Part shown: positions 27,435 to 36,382 of the stretch, piece after piece
Position numbering within the stretch: position 1 is the stretch's first letter
How the letters are laid out: the number at the start of each line of letters is the position of its first letter
Source of the DNA: Desulfovibrio sp. UCD-KL4C
Lineage (GTDB): Bacteria > Desulfobacterota > Desulfovibrionia > Desulfovibrionales > Desulfovibrionaceae
Length of the DNA: 64,000 nucleotides
Reading direction: 5' to 3'
Assembly (NCBI RefSeq): GCF_006210265.1
Contig: NZ_VCNC01000002.1
Span: forward strand, 248,001 to 312,000
Position numbers and translations under genes: made by a program
Notes under the pieces: generated by a model
Databases searched by the model: none
Seen by the model: the letters and a program-made list of their open reading frames with translations, nothing else
Told to the model about the DNA's origin: nothing

Positions 27435-27450
27435 GTATAATTTTTTATAC
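27435..27450. repeat. 16-bp palindrome GTATAA-N4-TTATAC, copy 2
   Basis: Identical to 27303-27318 and 132 bp away, 45 bp upstream of the porin -35 element. Candidate regulator site for the porin. Confidence 0.5.
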
Positions 27451-27494
27451 GGTAAAAAAAATTTAACTTCAGTCAAAAAAATGTATTTTTTGGC

Positions 27495-27523
27495 TTGCAA
27501 AAAAATTTATGAAGCGATAGAAC
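27495..27523 (+). promoter_or_regulatory. Candidate sigma-70 promoter of the porin gene
   Basis: TTGCAA (27495-27500), 17-nt spacer, TAGAAC (27518-27523). It leaves a leader of about 65 nt before the porin ATG, which has AAGGAAA as SD. Confidence 0.5.
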
Positions 27524-27593
27524 CTTTCTTGAAGGTAGGTGTCAGGCAATTGTGCATTAACTACATTCATTCAGCAAAAGAAGGAAAACAATT

Positions 27594-29042
27594 ATGAAAC
27601 GTTTGGTAATTCTCGCCATCCTCGCCACTATGGTGCTCGGAATGGCTGGTACCGCTTCAGCGGTGGATCTGGAAGCTAAAGGTCAATTCCAGTTCCAGGC
27701 TAACATCATGGACAACAGCGACTTCCTCTCAGCAAAACATTCTGGCTCTCAGGAAGATGATCTTAACTTCTGGTTCCGTGCTCGTACACAGTTCCGTTTC
27801 ATTGCAAACGAAAACTTGATGTCAGAATTGTTCGTTGAATATAGAACACGTCTTGGTGATTCTAACAACTACGCATCTTCTGTACTTGAAAATGGTAATG
27901 ACAACAGCAATGGTGCACGTAACCTCAATATTAAACGCGTATTCTTGCAGTACCGCTTCCCTGATACTGAAGTACTGACAACAGCCGGTATCTTCTCTAT
28001 CAACCTTCCTGGCGCAGCAGCAGGCAACATGGTCTTAGGTGACCTTGATGCCGGTGCTCTTACTGTTAGCTCTCCTATCACAGACCAGATCTCTGTTGCT
28101 GTAGGTTATGTCCGTGCATACGATGCTAACTCTACTGACGATAACACCTTCGGCAAAAAAATATTCGGGAATGCAGCAAACAACCAAGATGATGAATTAG
28201 ACCTGTTCTATGCAGCTCTTCCTGTTACCATTGATGGCTTCGAAGCTACCCCTTATGTAATGTATGGTAACATCGGGCAGAAAACATTTTCTGCAGTTGC
28301 ATCTATGCCTGGTTTAACTGCTCCTAACGCAGTTGCATTTAATAAAGATGCAGACGCATGGTGGGCTGGTACTTCTTTCGCAATGACAGCATTCGATCCT
28401 ATCGTACTCAAAGCTGACTTTGTTTACGGTTCTGTTGATGCTAACCAGAGACAGAATGACCGTGAAGGTTGGGGAATGGATGCTTCTCTTGCATACACAG
28501 GCCTTGACTTTGTACAGCCTAAACTTGTTTTCGCTTACACCTCCGGTGAAGATGATAAACTTGACAACGGTTCTGAACGTCTTCCAGTAGTTAACAATGA
28601 CTGGGCATTCGGTTCTTACTACTATGGTGATTCCGCTCTTACCAAATCTGACCTTGACTCTAACCAGCAGGTTGGACAGATGACAGTTGGTCTTTCTTTC
28701 GAAGGAATTTCCTTCCTCGATAAACTTACTCATGATCTGCACTTCTTGTACATCAAGGGTACCAACGATGCTGACCTGATCAAAAACAATCCTGCTGGCT
28801 TGACCAACATTAGCCCTAATGGTCAGTTCTTGACTGACAAAGACCAGGCTTGGGAAGTTGATTTCAACACCAACTACCAGATCTATGACGAACTGGCAGC
28901 TATCGTTGAATTCGGTTATATCGGCATGGATCTTGATAAAGACACATGGAGCGGTTACACAGACACAAATGGTAACAACCGTCTTGACGGCAAAGATGAC
29001 GCAGCATTTAAGTTAGCAGTTGGTCTTGTTTACGCATTCTAA
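27594..29042 (+). CDS. Outer-membrane homotrimeric porin
   Basis: A 482-residue porin with a signal peptide (MKRLVILAILATMVLGMAGTASA) and a beta-barrel-like body of alternating polar/aromatic strands, ending in aromatic Phe (LAVGLVYAF), the signal for the Bam machinery. Porins of this length with an acidic Asp/Asn-rich loop set are abundant in Desulfovibrio. Codon use (GTT, GGT, AAC, GCA favoured) differs from neighbours in the way expected of a highly expressed gene. Strong terminator follows. Confidence 0.9.
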   Translation: MKRLVILAILATMVLGMAGTASAVDLEAKGQFQFQANIMDNSDFLSAKHSGSQEDDLNFWFRARTQFRFIANENLMSELFVEYRTRLGDSNNYASSVLENGNDNSNGARNLNIKRVFLQYRFPDTEVLTTAGIFSINLPGAAAGNMVLGDLDAGALTVSSPITDQISVAVGYVRAYDANSTDDNTFGKKIFGNAANNQDDELDLFYAALPVTIDGFEATPYVMYGNIGQKTFSAVASMPGLTAPNAVAFNKDADAWWAGTSFAMTAFDPIVLKADFVYGSVDANQRQNDREGWGMDASLAYTGLDFVQPKLVFAYTSGEDDKLDNGSERLPVVNNDWAFGSYYYGDSALTKSDLDSNQQVGQMTVGLSFEGISFLDKLTHDLHFLYIKGTNDADLIKNNPAGLTNISPNGQFLTDKDQAWEVDFNTNYQIYDELAAIVEFGYIGMDLDKDTWSGYTDTNGNNRLDGKDDAAFKLAVGLVYAF

Positions 29043-29081
29043 GAATTCTTAGACCGTCTAAAACAATTAGTCCTGACACCG

Positions 29082-29111
29082 GGGCCGGAAGTTTACTTCC
29101 GGCCCTTTTTT
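29082..29111 (+). terminator. Strong intrinsic terminator after porin
   Basis: Eleven-bp stem GGGCCGGAAGT (29082-29092) and ACTTCCGGCCC (29095-29105) with a TT loop (effectively 4 nt) and T6. Confidence 0.92.
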
Positions 29112-29240
29112 ATTGAATTTGTACTATTCTATTATACTCGACTTTTGAATCACATTAAGTTAATGCTCAAACACATCAAAACTAATATACTTCGTTAAAG
29201 AAAACACAATTTTCACACCTTTCACGTTAAGGATGCCTCC

Positions 29241-30545
29241 ATGCCTTGCAAGGACATAAAATACTCAGATCGGGACTCATGGCCTGAAATTAAAAAATGG
29301 CTTGATTTACGCAAAAATCCAGATCAAAAAGTAAGTGGTTTAGTTAAAGAGATACTTGAGAATGTAAAATCAGAAGGCGATCCGGCTTTAATCAAATATA
29401 CTCAAAAATTTGACTGCCCTGACTTCACCGAAGAAATGCTTAAAGTTTCTGCAGATAACAGAAGCGTTGCATATACAGAGGTTAAGACAGAAGATCTAGA
29501 AATAATTGAAGAATCAATTCGTAACGTCAAAGATTTTCATCGCAGGCAAGTTCAGCAGTCATGGTGGACTACAGGCGAAGACGGAACAATACTTGGACAG
29601 CTTGTTAGACCTGTTGACCGTGTAGGTTTATATGTTCCTGGCGGTCAAGGCGGGGAAACCCCTCTACTTTCCAGCATGATTATGAATGCTGTCCCTGCTC
29701 AGGTTGCCGGAGTTAAACAGATAGCGGTTATTTCACCACCTAGAAAAGATGGTTCATTAAATCCATATATTCTTGCTACAGCTCAGGAACTTGGAATCAA
29801 TGAGATTTATGCATCAGGATCTGCATGGGCCATCGGTGCACTTGCATATGGAACTCAGACAATTGCTCCATGTGATGTTATTGCCGGTCCTGGTAATATA
29901 TTTGTTGCAACGGCTAAAGGGCAGCTCGTCGGAGATGTCGGAATAGACATGATTGCCGGCCCAAGTGAAATAGCAATACTTGCAGATGAATCAGCCTGCC
30001 CTGCTTGGCTTGCTGCAGATATGCTTTCACAGGCAGAGCATGATCCGCTAGCTGCATCTATCTTAATTACTTGGGACAAAACCCTTGGCGCAAAAGTTAA
30101 AGAAGAGCTCAGAACTCAGGCTAAGAAATTGCCGAGAGGTGAAATCGCTCTCCAATCACTTAGTTCATGGGGTGCTATTGTTGAAGTACCGGATAGAAAT
30201 ATCGGAATAGACTTTGCTAATAACATGGCGCCAGAACACCTTGAGCTGGCATTTGAAGATCCGTGGTCCGCTATCGGATTAATTAAGCATGCCGGAGCTA
30301 TCTTCATGGGCCATCATACTCCAGAGCCTATCGGTGACTACTTTGCCGGACCTAATCATGTATTACCAACCGTCGGAACGGCAAGATTTTCATCAGCCTT
30401 ATCCGTCGACACTTTTTGTAAAAAATCCAGTCTGATTTATACAGATCAGAATTATATTAATAGAAACGGCGCAAAAATCGCCAGACTGGCAAGGCTTGAA
30501 GGACTTGAAGCTCATGCTCGGTCCATCGAATCACGCTATAAATAA
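29241..30545 (+). CDS. hisD: Histidinol dehydrogenase
   Basis: Zn-dependent enzyme of 434 residues for the last two oxidation steps of histidine synthesis. Motifs: RVGLYVPGG, DVIAGPGNIFVATAKG, DMIAGPSEIAILAD, QAEHDPLA and NHVLPTVGTARFSS. Good AAGGA SD. It is followed 12 bp later by purC, so both are expected in one unit; the pairing of His and purine genes reflects their shared AICAR pool. Confidence 0.96.
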   Translation: MPCKDIKYSDRDSWPEIKKWLDLRKNPDQKVSGLVKEILENVKSEGDPALIKYTQKFDCPDFTEEMLKVSADNRSVAYTEVKTEDLEIIEESIRNVKDFHRRQVQQSWWTTGEDGTILGQLVRPVDRVGLYVPGGQGGETPLLSSMIMNAVPAQVAGVKQIAVISPPRKDGSLNPYILATAQELGINEIYASGSAWAIGALAYGTQTIAPCDVIAGPGNIFVATAKGQLVGDVGIDMIAGPSEIAILADESACPAWLAADMLSQAEHDPLAASILITWDKTLGAKVKEELRTQAKKLPRGEIALQSLSSWGAIVEVPDRNIGIDFANNMAPEHLELAFEDPWSAIGLIKHAGAIFMGHHTPEPIGDYFAGPNHVLPTVGTARFSSALSVDTFCKKSSLIYTDQNYINRNGAKIARLARLEGLEAHARSIESRYK

Positions 30546-30557
30546 GAGGTAACTCAA

Positions 30558-31460
30558 ATGTCTAAGAAACATCTTATCGAGACAGATATCAAAGAACTGA
30601 AACTTCTCTCTAAAGGAAAAGTACGTGATATTTATGAAGTAGATGCTGAAACTCTGTTGATTATTACTACCGACAGAATATCCGCATATGATGTAATTAT
30701 GCCTAATCCTATTGAAGATAAGGGGAAAATTCTGAACCAGATTACTCTGTTTTGGATGGATATGTGTAAGGATATTATTCCTAACCACCTTATTTCTGCA
30801 AATGTTGCTGAGTATCCAGAAGTACTGCATAAATATAAAGATCAGCTTCAAGGTCGAAGCGTTCTGGTAAAGAAAGCAAAACCATTACCTATTGAATGTA
30901 TAGTTCGCGGGTATATTACCGGATCTGGATGGAAGGACTATCTTGCTACAGGTAAAGTTTCCGGACATGAACTACCTAAAGGGCTCAAAGAGTCTGATAT
31001 GCTTGAAATGCCTTTATTCACACCATCCACAAAAGCGGATTTAGGCGAGCATGACGAAAACATTACTGTAGAAAAAGCGATTGAAATGCTTGGCAGCGAT
31101 CTGCTTGAAAAAGTGCAGAACATAACTCTTTCTATCTATCACCGTGCCAGAGATTATGCTCGTGAACGCGGCATAATCATAGCAGATACTAAATTTGAAT
31201 TTGGCCTTATCGGTGATGAACTTATCTTGATAGATGAGGTTTTGACTCCAGATTCTTCAAGATTCTGGCCTGTTGAAGGTTATAAAGCAGGACAATCTCA
31301 ACCCAGCTTTGATAAACAGTTTTTGCGTGACTGGCTGACAGAAATAAAGTTCAATAAGCAACCTCCAGCTCCGCAAATTCCTGAAAATATTGCATCAAAA
31401 ACACGTGAAAAATATCTTGAAGCATTTAAGCTCTTGACCAGTTCGGAACTTGATGCTTAA
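30558..31460 (+). CDS. purC: Phosphoribosylaminoimidazole-succinocarboxamide synthase
   Basis: SAICAR synthase of 300 residues (CAIR + Asp + ATP). Motifs: [41 protein letters not shown] and [22 protein letters not shown]. Length suits the long (fungal/proteobacterial) form, with the extra C-terminal helical segment. Second gene after hisD. Confidence 0.96.
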   Translation: MSKKHLIETDIKELKLLSKGKVRDIYEVDAETLLIITTDRISAYDVIMPNPIEDKGKILNQITLFWMDMCKDIIPNHLISANVAEYPEVLHKYKDQLQGRSVLVKKAKPLPIECIVRGYITGSGWKDYLATGKVSGHELPKGLKESDMLEMPLFTPSTKADLGEHDENITVEKAIEMLGSDLLEKVQNITLSIYHRARDYARERGIIIADTKFEFGLIGDELILIDEVLTPDSSRFWPVEGYKAGQSQPSFDKQFLRDWLTEIKFNKQPPAPQIPENIASKTREKYLEAFKLLTSSELDA

Positions 31461-31598
31461 AAACTTTTATTAATATATCAATTCGACATAAGCATACAAA
31501 CTAATATATCTTCGTGCATGAATATTTTTATGCAGGATCATCTTTTGTTGTAGGTTTCTGTCTGTAAATTTATATCTTTTATCTACAAGGAGAAATTA

Positions 31599-32363
31599 AT
31601 GCTGCTGGAAGGAAAAAAAGCACTTATTTTCGGCGTGGCAAATGAAAAAAGCATTGCTTATGGAATTGCTCAACAATTCAAAAAGCAAGGTGCTAAACTT
31701 GCTTTCAGTTATGTAAATGACGCTATTAAAAAACGCGTTGAACCAATCAGCGAAGAATTAGGCGGAGATTTCATATTTCCTTGTGATGTTAGTAGTGATG
31801 AAAATGTAGCAAACTCAGCGAAATTTGTGAAAGAGCAATGGGGAGATATCGATATTCTCGTTCACTCTGTAGCTTTTGCAAACCGTGAGGACTTAAAGAA
31901 AAGATACGTCGAAACTTCACGTGACGGGTTCCACCTTGCTCTTGACGTGTCCTCTTACTCACTGGTTACACTGTGTAATTCTTACGAATCACTGATGAAA
32001 CCAGGTTCATCTGTTATGGCTATGACATACCTTGGTTCTTCAAAAGTAATCACAAATTACAATGTAATGGGTGTTGCAAAAGCAGCTCTTGAAGCCAGCG
32101 TTCGCTATTTGGCATATGACCTTGGAGAAAAAGGTATCAGAGTAAATGCGATCAGCGCAGGACCGATTAAAACTCTGGCTTCATCCGGCATTTCTGGATT
32201 CAAAACTATTTTCTCTCACATTGAAGAACGCGCTCCATTGCATAAAAACGTAACCACTGAAGAAGTAGGTAAAACAGCAACCTTCTTAGCCTCAGATATG
32301 TCCAGCGGCATTACTGGGGAAGTTATGTTTGTTGACTGTGGTTATAATATTATGGGGATCTAG
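31599..32363 (+). CDS. fabI: Enoyl-[acyl-carrier-protein] reductase (NADH)
   Basis: Short-chain dehydrogenase-type enoyl reductase of 254 residues for fatty-acid elongation. FabI signs: FGVANEKSIAYGIA (NAD loop with the serine in place of Gly-rich SDR motif), the catalytic Tyr-x6-Lys in NYNVMGVAKAALE and the SAGPIKTLASSGI substrate loop. AAGGAG SD 5 nt before the ATG. It is the likely triclosan target. Confidence 0.95.
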   Translation: MLLEGKKALIFGVANEKSIAYGIAQQFKKQGAKLAFSYVNDAIKKRVEPISEELGGDFIFPCDVSSDENVANSAKFVKEQWGDIDILVHSVAFANREDLKKRYVETSRDGFHLALDVSSYSLVTLCNSYESLMKPGSSVMAMTYLGSSKVITNYNVMGVAKAALEASVRYLAYDLGEKGIRVNAISAGPIKTLASSGISGFKTIFSHIEERAPLHKNVTTEEVGKTATFLASDMSSGITGEVMFVDCGYNIMGI

Positions 32364-32446
32364 TTTTTTTACATAAAGAATATAAATATGAAGCTGGATT
32401 AATAATTATTTTCTAGCCTTATATTTTGTTATATACGATGAGCATC

Positions 32447-32475
32447 TTGACAGATGCCAGGAAAGGGACTAAACA
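32447..32475 (+). promoter_or_regulatory. Candidate promoter of the rpsF operon
   Basis: A perfect TTGACA (32447-32452), 17-nt spacer, then TAAACA (32470-32475) as a weak -10. The following leader to 32540 can form an AAGGGA/TCCCTT hairpin (32463-32481), and holds a GCCC/GGGC pair near 32490-32512. A ribosomal S6:S18 autoregulatory leader is possible but not shown. Confidence 0.35.
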
Positions 32476-32540
32476 TCCCTTCTTTCGCCTTGCCCTAAAA
32501 CTTAAGGAAAGGGCCATAGACCATAAGGAGGTTTTTTTTA

Positions 32541-32855
32541 ATGCTTAGAAAGTATGAAGCGCTTTTGCTTTTAAACCCCGAACTTGCGAATGAGAATCGT
32601 AAGGAAATCGTAGACGGGGTTGTTGCCATCATTGAACGTGAAGGCGGCAAACTCGACGAAATAGACGATTGGGGTTCTCGCCAGTTGGCTTATCCTGTAC
32701 AGAATCAGACCCGTGGATACTATGTTCGTGTAGTTTTCAATGCACCAGCACCTGTTGTTGCAGAACTAGAACGCAATATTCGCATCACAGACGGGATTTT
32801 CAAGTTTGTTACTGTTAAACTTGAAGATCACGCTCAGGTTCAGGAGGAAGCATAA
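32541..32855 (+). CDS. rpsF: 30S ribosomal protein S6
   Basis: S6 of 104 residues: [16 protein letters not shown] at the start, [21 protein letters not shown] and [19 protein letters not shown]. It pairs with S18 on the 30S platform. SD AAGGAGG with a T-rich spacer. First gene of rpsF-rpsR-rplI. Confidence 0.97.
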   Translation: MLRKYEALLLLNPELANENRKEIVDGVVAIIEREGGKLDEIDDWGSRQLAYPVQNQTRGYYVRVVFNAPAPVVAELERNIRITDGIFKFVTVKLEDHAQVQEEA

Positions 32856-32857
32856 TC

Positions 32858-33118
32858 ATGGCATTCAAGAAAAAATTCACACCAAAAAGGAAGTTTTGTC
32901 GTTTCTGCGCAGATAAAGCTCTTCCTCTCGATTATAAACGTCCTGACATTCTTAAGGACTTTGTTACCGAACGTGGCAAAATTATTGCCCGCAGAATTAC
33001 TGGTACTTGTGCAAAACATCAGCGCCGCCTGACTACTGAAATCAAACGTTCCAGGCAGATGGCTCTTATGCTTTACACCACTGTGCATAGCACTGATGTC
33101 AAGAAAAAGAGCATCTAG
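32858..33118 (+). CDS. rpsR: 30S ribosomal protein S18
   Basis: S18 of 86 residues, only 2 nt after rpsF. Has [40 protein letters not shown], with two CxxC-like Cys (C-RFC) typical of zinc-type S18, and the [16 protein letters not shown] end. Binds S6 as a dimer partner. Substrate of RimI, whose gene is at 7.2 kb. Confidence 0.97.
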   Translation: MAFKKKFTPKRKFCRFCADKALPLDYKRPDILKDFVTERGKIIARRITGTCAKHQRRLTTEIKRSRQMALMLYTTVHSTDVKKKSI

Positions 33119-33129
33119 GGGGCAATGAT

Positions 33130-33624
33130 ATGAAACTTATTTTACGTGCCGATATAGACGCTCTAGGACGCCTTGGAGATATCGTTTCAGTTAAAGCTGG
33201 TTACGGTCGCAACTATTTGATTCCTCAGGGATTTGCAATGCCCGCTTCTGCAGCAAACCTCAAGCAGTTTGAGCTTGAAAAAAGAAAGCTTCAGGAAAAG
33301 GCAGACAATCTACGCACTCAGGCTGAAGGACTTAAAGAAAGACTGGCTGCAGTCGAAGTCAAAGTCGAAGTTCGTGTAGGTGAAGGTGACAAACTTTACG
33401 GTTCTGTTACTGCAGCAAATGTTGCTGAAGCTCTTGTTGAACAGGGTTTTGATCTTGATCGCAGAAAAATTCTGTTGTCGGATCCTATCCGTTCACTTGG
33501 AACTTTCAATATTGAAGTCAAACTTCACCCCGAAGTTCGTGGTGAAATTAAACTGATCGTTTCAAAACCCGGTCAGATTATAGAAGAAGAAGAAACTGCA
33601 GAACCAGAAGCAGAACAGGCGTAA
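33130..33624 (+). CDS. rplI: 50S ribosomal protein L9
   Basis: L9 of 164 residues with the N-terminal signature LRADIDALGRLGDIVSVKAGYGRNYLIPQG, the long connecting helix (FELEKRKLQEKADNLRTQAEG) and a C-terminal domain (GDKLYGSVTAANVAEAL). The C-terminus has an extra acidic tail (EEEETAEPEAEQA). It ends at 33624, where the dnaB frame is already open. Confidence 0.97.
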   Translation: MKLILRADIDALGRLGDIVSVKAGYGRNYLIPQGFAMPASAANLKQFELEKRKLQEKADNLRTQAEGLKERLAAVEVKVEVRVGEGDKLYGSVTAANVAEALVEQGFDLDRRKILLSDPIRSLGTFNIEVKLHPEVRGEIKLIVSKPGQIIEEEETAEPEAEQA

Positions 33625-35026
33625 GCCTAACTCAAGTTACAATTCAGACGGAGCATCTTCAGATGCTCCGTCTGACCTTCTAAGGAAAGTACCCCCTCAC
33701 AACCTTGAAGCTGAACAGGCTGTGCTGGGCGGAGTTTTTTTAAGTAACAACATATTCAACGACCTCGTCGATATAGTCCATTCTGAGGATTTCTATTCCC
33801 CTGCTCATCTCGAAATATTTCAGGCTTTTGAAGCTCTTTACGCTAAAAATGCACCAATAGATATCGTTACTGTAAACGAATACCTTACCAGTTGCGGAAA
33901 AATTGATACTGTCGGCGGTCCTGTATATCTAGCAGACCTTGCCAACTCCGTAATTAGTTCTGCGAATGCACTTCATCACGCCGAAATTGTAGCTGAGAAA
34001 AAGATCCAGCGCAGTTTGATTGATGCTGCCGCCCTAATTATCTCTGATAGTTTTGAAGCTCAGGACGTTAAATCATTACTTGATCACTCTGAACAAGCAA
34101 TCTTTGAAATTACTGATGCCAAAAAAACCACTACAATTAAAAACAGTAAAGAACTTATTAAAGAAGTCTTTCAAGAACTGGAACATCGAGTAGAACAAAA
34201 ATCACTCGTAACAGGGATCCCGACTACATACACAAAATTTGATGAAATGACGGCTGGGCTTCAAAACTCAGAACTCATTATTATTGCAGGTCGCCCAAGT
34301 ATGGGTAAAACTGCTTTTGCTCTGAACGTTGCCATGCGCGCAGCTCTTCATAGCGGCGTTCCTACCGCTGTATTCTCCCTTGAAATGGCTATGGGGCAGT
34401 TGATGACAAGAATGCTCGCTTGTCATGGTAAAGTTGATCTTGCCCGGTTAAGAACTGGTCAGCTTGACGATGAAGACTGGGCAAAACTTTATGAAGCAGC
34501 TCAAGACTTGACAGAAGCGCCTATTTTTATTGATGATACTCCAGCTCTTTCCACTATGGAATTAAGAGCTAGATGCAGAAGATTAAAATCGCAACATAAC
34601 CTTGGCTTGGTAATGGTTGACTACCTCCAGCTTATGCGTTCCAGTGCACGCACAGACTCACGTGAACAAGAAATTTCCGATATTTCACGTTCATTAAAAG
34701 CATTAGCAAAAGAATTAAAAATACCGGTAATCGCACTTTCTCAGTTAAACCGTAAGGTTGAAGAACGTACTGACAAACGACCTATGATGTCTGACCTTCG
34801 TGAGTCTGGGGCAATTGAACAGGATGCTGATATTATTTTATTCCTCTACCGTGAAGATTTTTACAACAAAAAAGAAGACAAACCTATTACAAATAAAGCC
34901 GAAGTTATTATTGGTAAACAGCGAAACGGTCCGACCGGAATTGTTGAATTAGCCTTTTTCGGCAACTATACTGCCTTTGAAAATCTTGCAGCCGAGCCTT
35001 ACCCGTCTGAGTATAGCGATGAATAA
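33596..35026 (+). CDS. dnaB: Replicative DNA helicase, start codon unresolved
   Basis: DnaB hexameric helicase. Motifs: N-terminal domain VPPHNLEAEQAVLGG, primase-contact region LADLANSVISSANALHH, then the RecA-like core with Walker A AGRPSMGKTAFAL, Walker B VMVDYLQLM and DLRESGAIEQDADIILFLYR. The conserved N-terminus starts at about 33689, but the frame (33584 to 33722) has no ATG, GTG or TTG; the first in-frame GTG (33722) would cut off the conserved VPPHNLEAEQA. A CTG at 33596, preceded by a purine run AAGAAGAAGAAA, is the best candidate and gives 476 residues, near the usual length; it would overlap rplI by 29 nt. Shown with that start, but read it as provisional. Confidence 0.8.
   Translation: MQNQKQNRRKPNSSYNSDGASSDAPSDLLRKVPPHNLEAEQAVLGGVFLSNNIFNDLVDIVHSEDFYSPAHLEIFQAFEALYAKNAPIDIVTVNEYLTSCGKIDTVGGPVYLADLANSVISSANALHHAEIVAEKKIQRSLIDAAALIISDSFEAQDVKSLLDHSEQAIFEITDAKKTTTIKNSKELIKEVFQELEHRVEQKSLVTGIPTTYTKFDEMTAGLQNSELIIIAGRPSMGKTAFALNVAMRAALHSGVPTAVFSLEMAMGQLMTRMLACHGKVDLARLRTGQLDDEDWAKLYEAAQDLTEAPIFIDDTPALSTMELRARCRRLKSQHNLGLVMVDYLQLMRSSARTDSREQEISDISRSLKALAKELKIPVIALSQLNRKVEERTDKRPMMSDLRESGAIEQDADIILFLYREDFYNKKEDKPITNKAEVIIGKQRNGPTGIVELAFFGNYTAFENLAAEPYPSEYSDE
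33645..33674 (+). promoter_or_regulatory. 14-bp inverted repeat in the rplI-dnaB junction
   Basis: CAGACGGAGCATCT (33645-33658) and AGATGCTCCGTCTG (33661-33674) are perfectly complementary with a 2-nt spacer, making a strong 12-13 bp hairpin. No T run follows, so it is not an ordinary terminator. It lies inside the open dnaB frame, directly before AAGGAAAG at 33683, and may control dnaB translation. Confidence 0.6.
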
Positions 35027-35082
35027 TTTAAGCTCATACAAACGACGAGGGTTAATGACAAACAATTAGCGGGAGAAATATA

Positions 35083-36381
35083 ATGTATTTCGATAAAGCT
35101 GAAGTGCTAGAGAGAAGTAAACTTGAAAAATTACAAGTTGAACGACTTAAAAAGACTATCGATCTAGCCGCAAACTCTCCATACTACAGCGAATCTTTCA
35201 AAAAAAATAACATCAATTCTTCCGTTATCAAAACTATCCATGATGTGAAAAGATTACCTTTTACCACAAAGACTGATCTACGCTCTCAATACCCTCATGG
35301 ACTGCTTACAAAACCTCTCGATGAGTTTGTCCGCCTCCATGCTTCCTCCGGAACAACCGGAACACCTACTGCTGTTTTTTATACCCAAAAAGATCTCGAT
35401 ACATGGGCCGATCTCATGGCTCGCTCTCTGTATGCAGTCGGAGTAAGACGTTCCGATATTTTACAGAATATGTCAGGATATGGACTTTTTACAGGTGGAC
35501 TAGGAATACATTACGGTTCCGAACGTCTCGGATGTTTGACCATCCCAGCTGGAGCTGGGAATACCAAACGCCAGATCAAACTTATCCGTGATTTTAATGT
35601 AACAGCATTACACATAATTCCATCATTCGCGCTCTACTTTGCAGGCAAAGTCCGTGAAGAAGGATTCAATCCTGCTGACATGCCGTGGAAAATTGCTCTC
35701 ATAGGCGCAGAACCGCACACTGAGTATACCAGACATAAAATAGAAGAAGAACTTCATATTAAAGCCTATAACTCATATGGCCTAACTGAAATGAATGGTC
35801 CAGGTGTAGCCTTTGAATGTACTGAACAAAGCGGAATGCATGTATGGGAAGACTCCTATCTCGCTGAAATTATTGATCCAAAAACCGGAGAATCTGTTCC
35901 TGATGGTGAAATAGGTGAACTTGTTATGACAACCCTTACTCGCGAGGGAATGCCTATAATACGTTATAGAACAAGGGACTTAACTAGATTTATTCCCGGA
36001 CAATGCAAGTGCGGCAGGACATCAAAACGCATTGATAGAATAGTCGGCCGTGCAGATGATATGCTTATTATCAAGGGTGTAAATATTTACCCCATGCAAA
36101 TTGAAAATATTATTATGGCTATGCCGGAAGTTGGACAGAACTATCTCATTGAACTCTTTCGAGAAGGATTCATTGACCAGATTAAAGTTAAAGTTGAAAT
36201 TAAAGATCAGTATTTTGTTGAAGATATGAGAGCGTTGCAAGGACTGCAGAAAAAAATTGCAAGCAAGCTTAGAGATGAAATTCTCGTTACCCCACGAGTT
36301 GAATTGGTCCAACATGACTCTATTCAAAAATCTGAAGGAAAAGCTAAACGAGTTCTGGACCTTAGAGAAGTAGAGGCTTAA
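35083..36381 (+). CDS. Phenylacetate-CoA ligase family protein
   Basis: Adenylate-forming ligase of 432 residues. AMP-binding motif LHASSGTTGTPTAVFYT, then NSYGLTEMNGPGVAFE and IVGRADDMLIIKGVNIYPMQIEN near the C-terminus. It resembles PaaK, which activates phenylacetate or other aryl acids; in sulfate reducers such genes often serve aryl- or indole-acetate use, and no pathway genes are nearby to fix the substrate. It follows dnaB by 56 bp and is followed 1 bp later by a DUF456 gene. Confidence 0.9.
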   Translation: MYFDKAEVLERSKLEKLQVERLKKTIDLAANSPYYSESFKKNNINSSVIKTIHDVKRLPFTTKTDLRSQYPHGLLTKPLDEFVRLHASSGTTGTPTAVFYTQKDLDTWADLMARSLYAVGVRRSDILQNMSGYGLFTGGLGIHYGSERLGCLTIPAGAGNTKRQIKLIRDFNVTALHIIPSFALYFAGKVREEGFNPADMPWKIALIGAEPHTEYTRHKIEEELHIKAYNSYGLTEMNGPGVAFECTEQSGMHVWEDSYLAEIIDPKTGESVPDGEIGELVMTTLTREGMPIIRYRTRDLTRFIPGQCKCGRTSKRIDRIVGRADDMLIIKGVNIYPMQIENIIMAMPEVGQNYLIELFREGFIDQIKVKVEIKDQYFVEDMRALQGLQKKIASKLRDEILVTPRVELVQHDSIQKSEGKAKRVLDLREVEA

Positions 36382-36382
36382 A

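Noticed and set aside
32380-32540. Ribosomal S6:S18 autoregulatory leader before rpsF
   Set aside because: Some hairpins are possible, but I could not find a convincing conserved CCG-containing binding structure, so only a weak promoter is listed.
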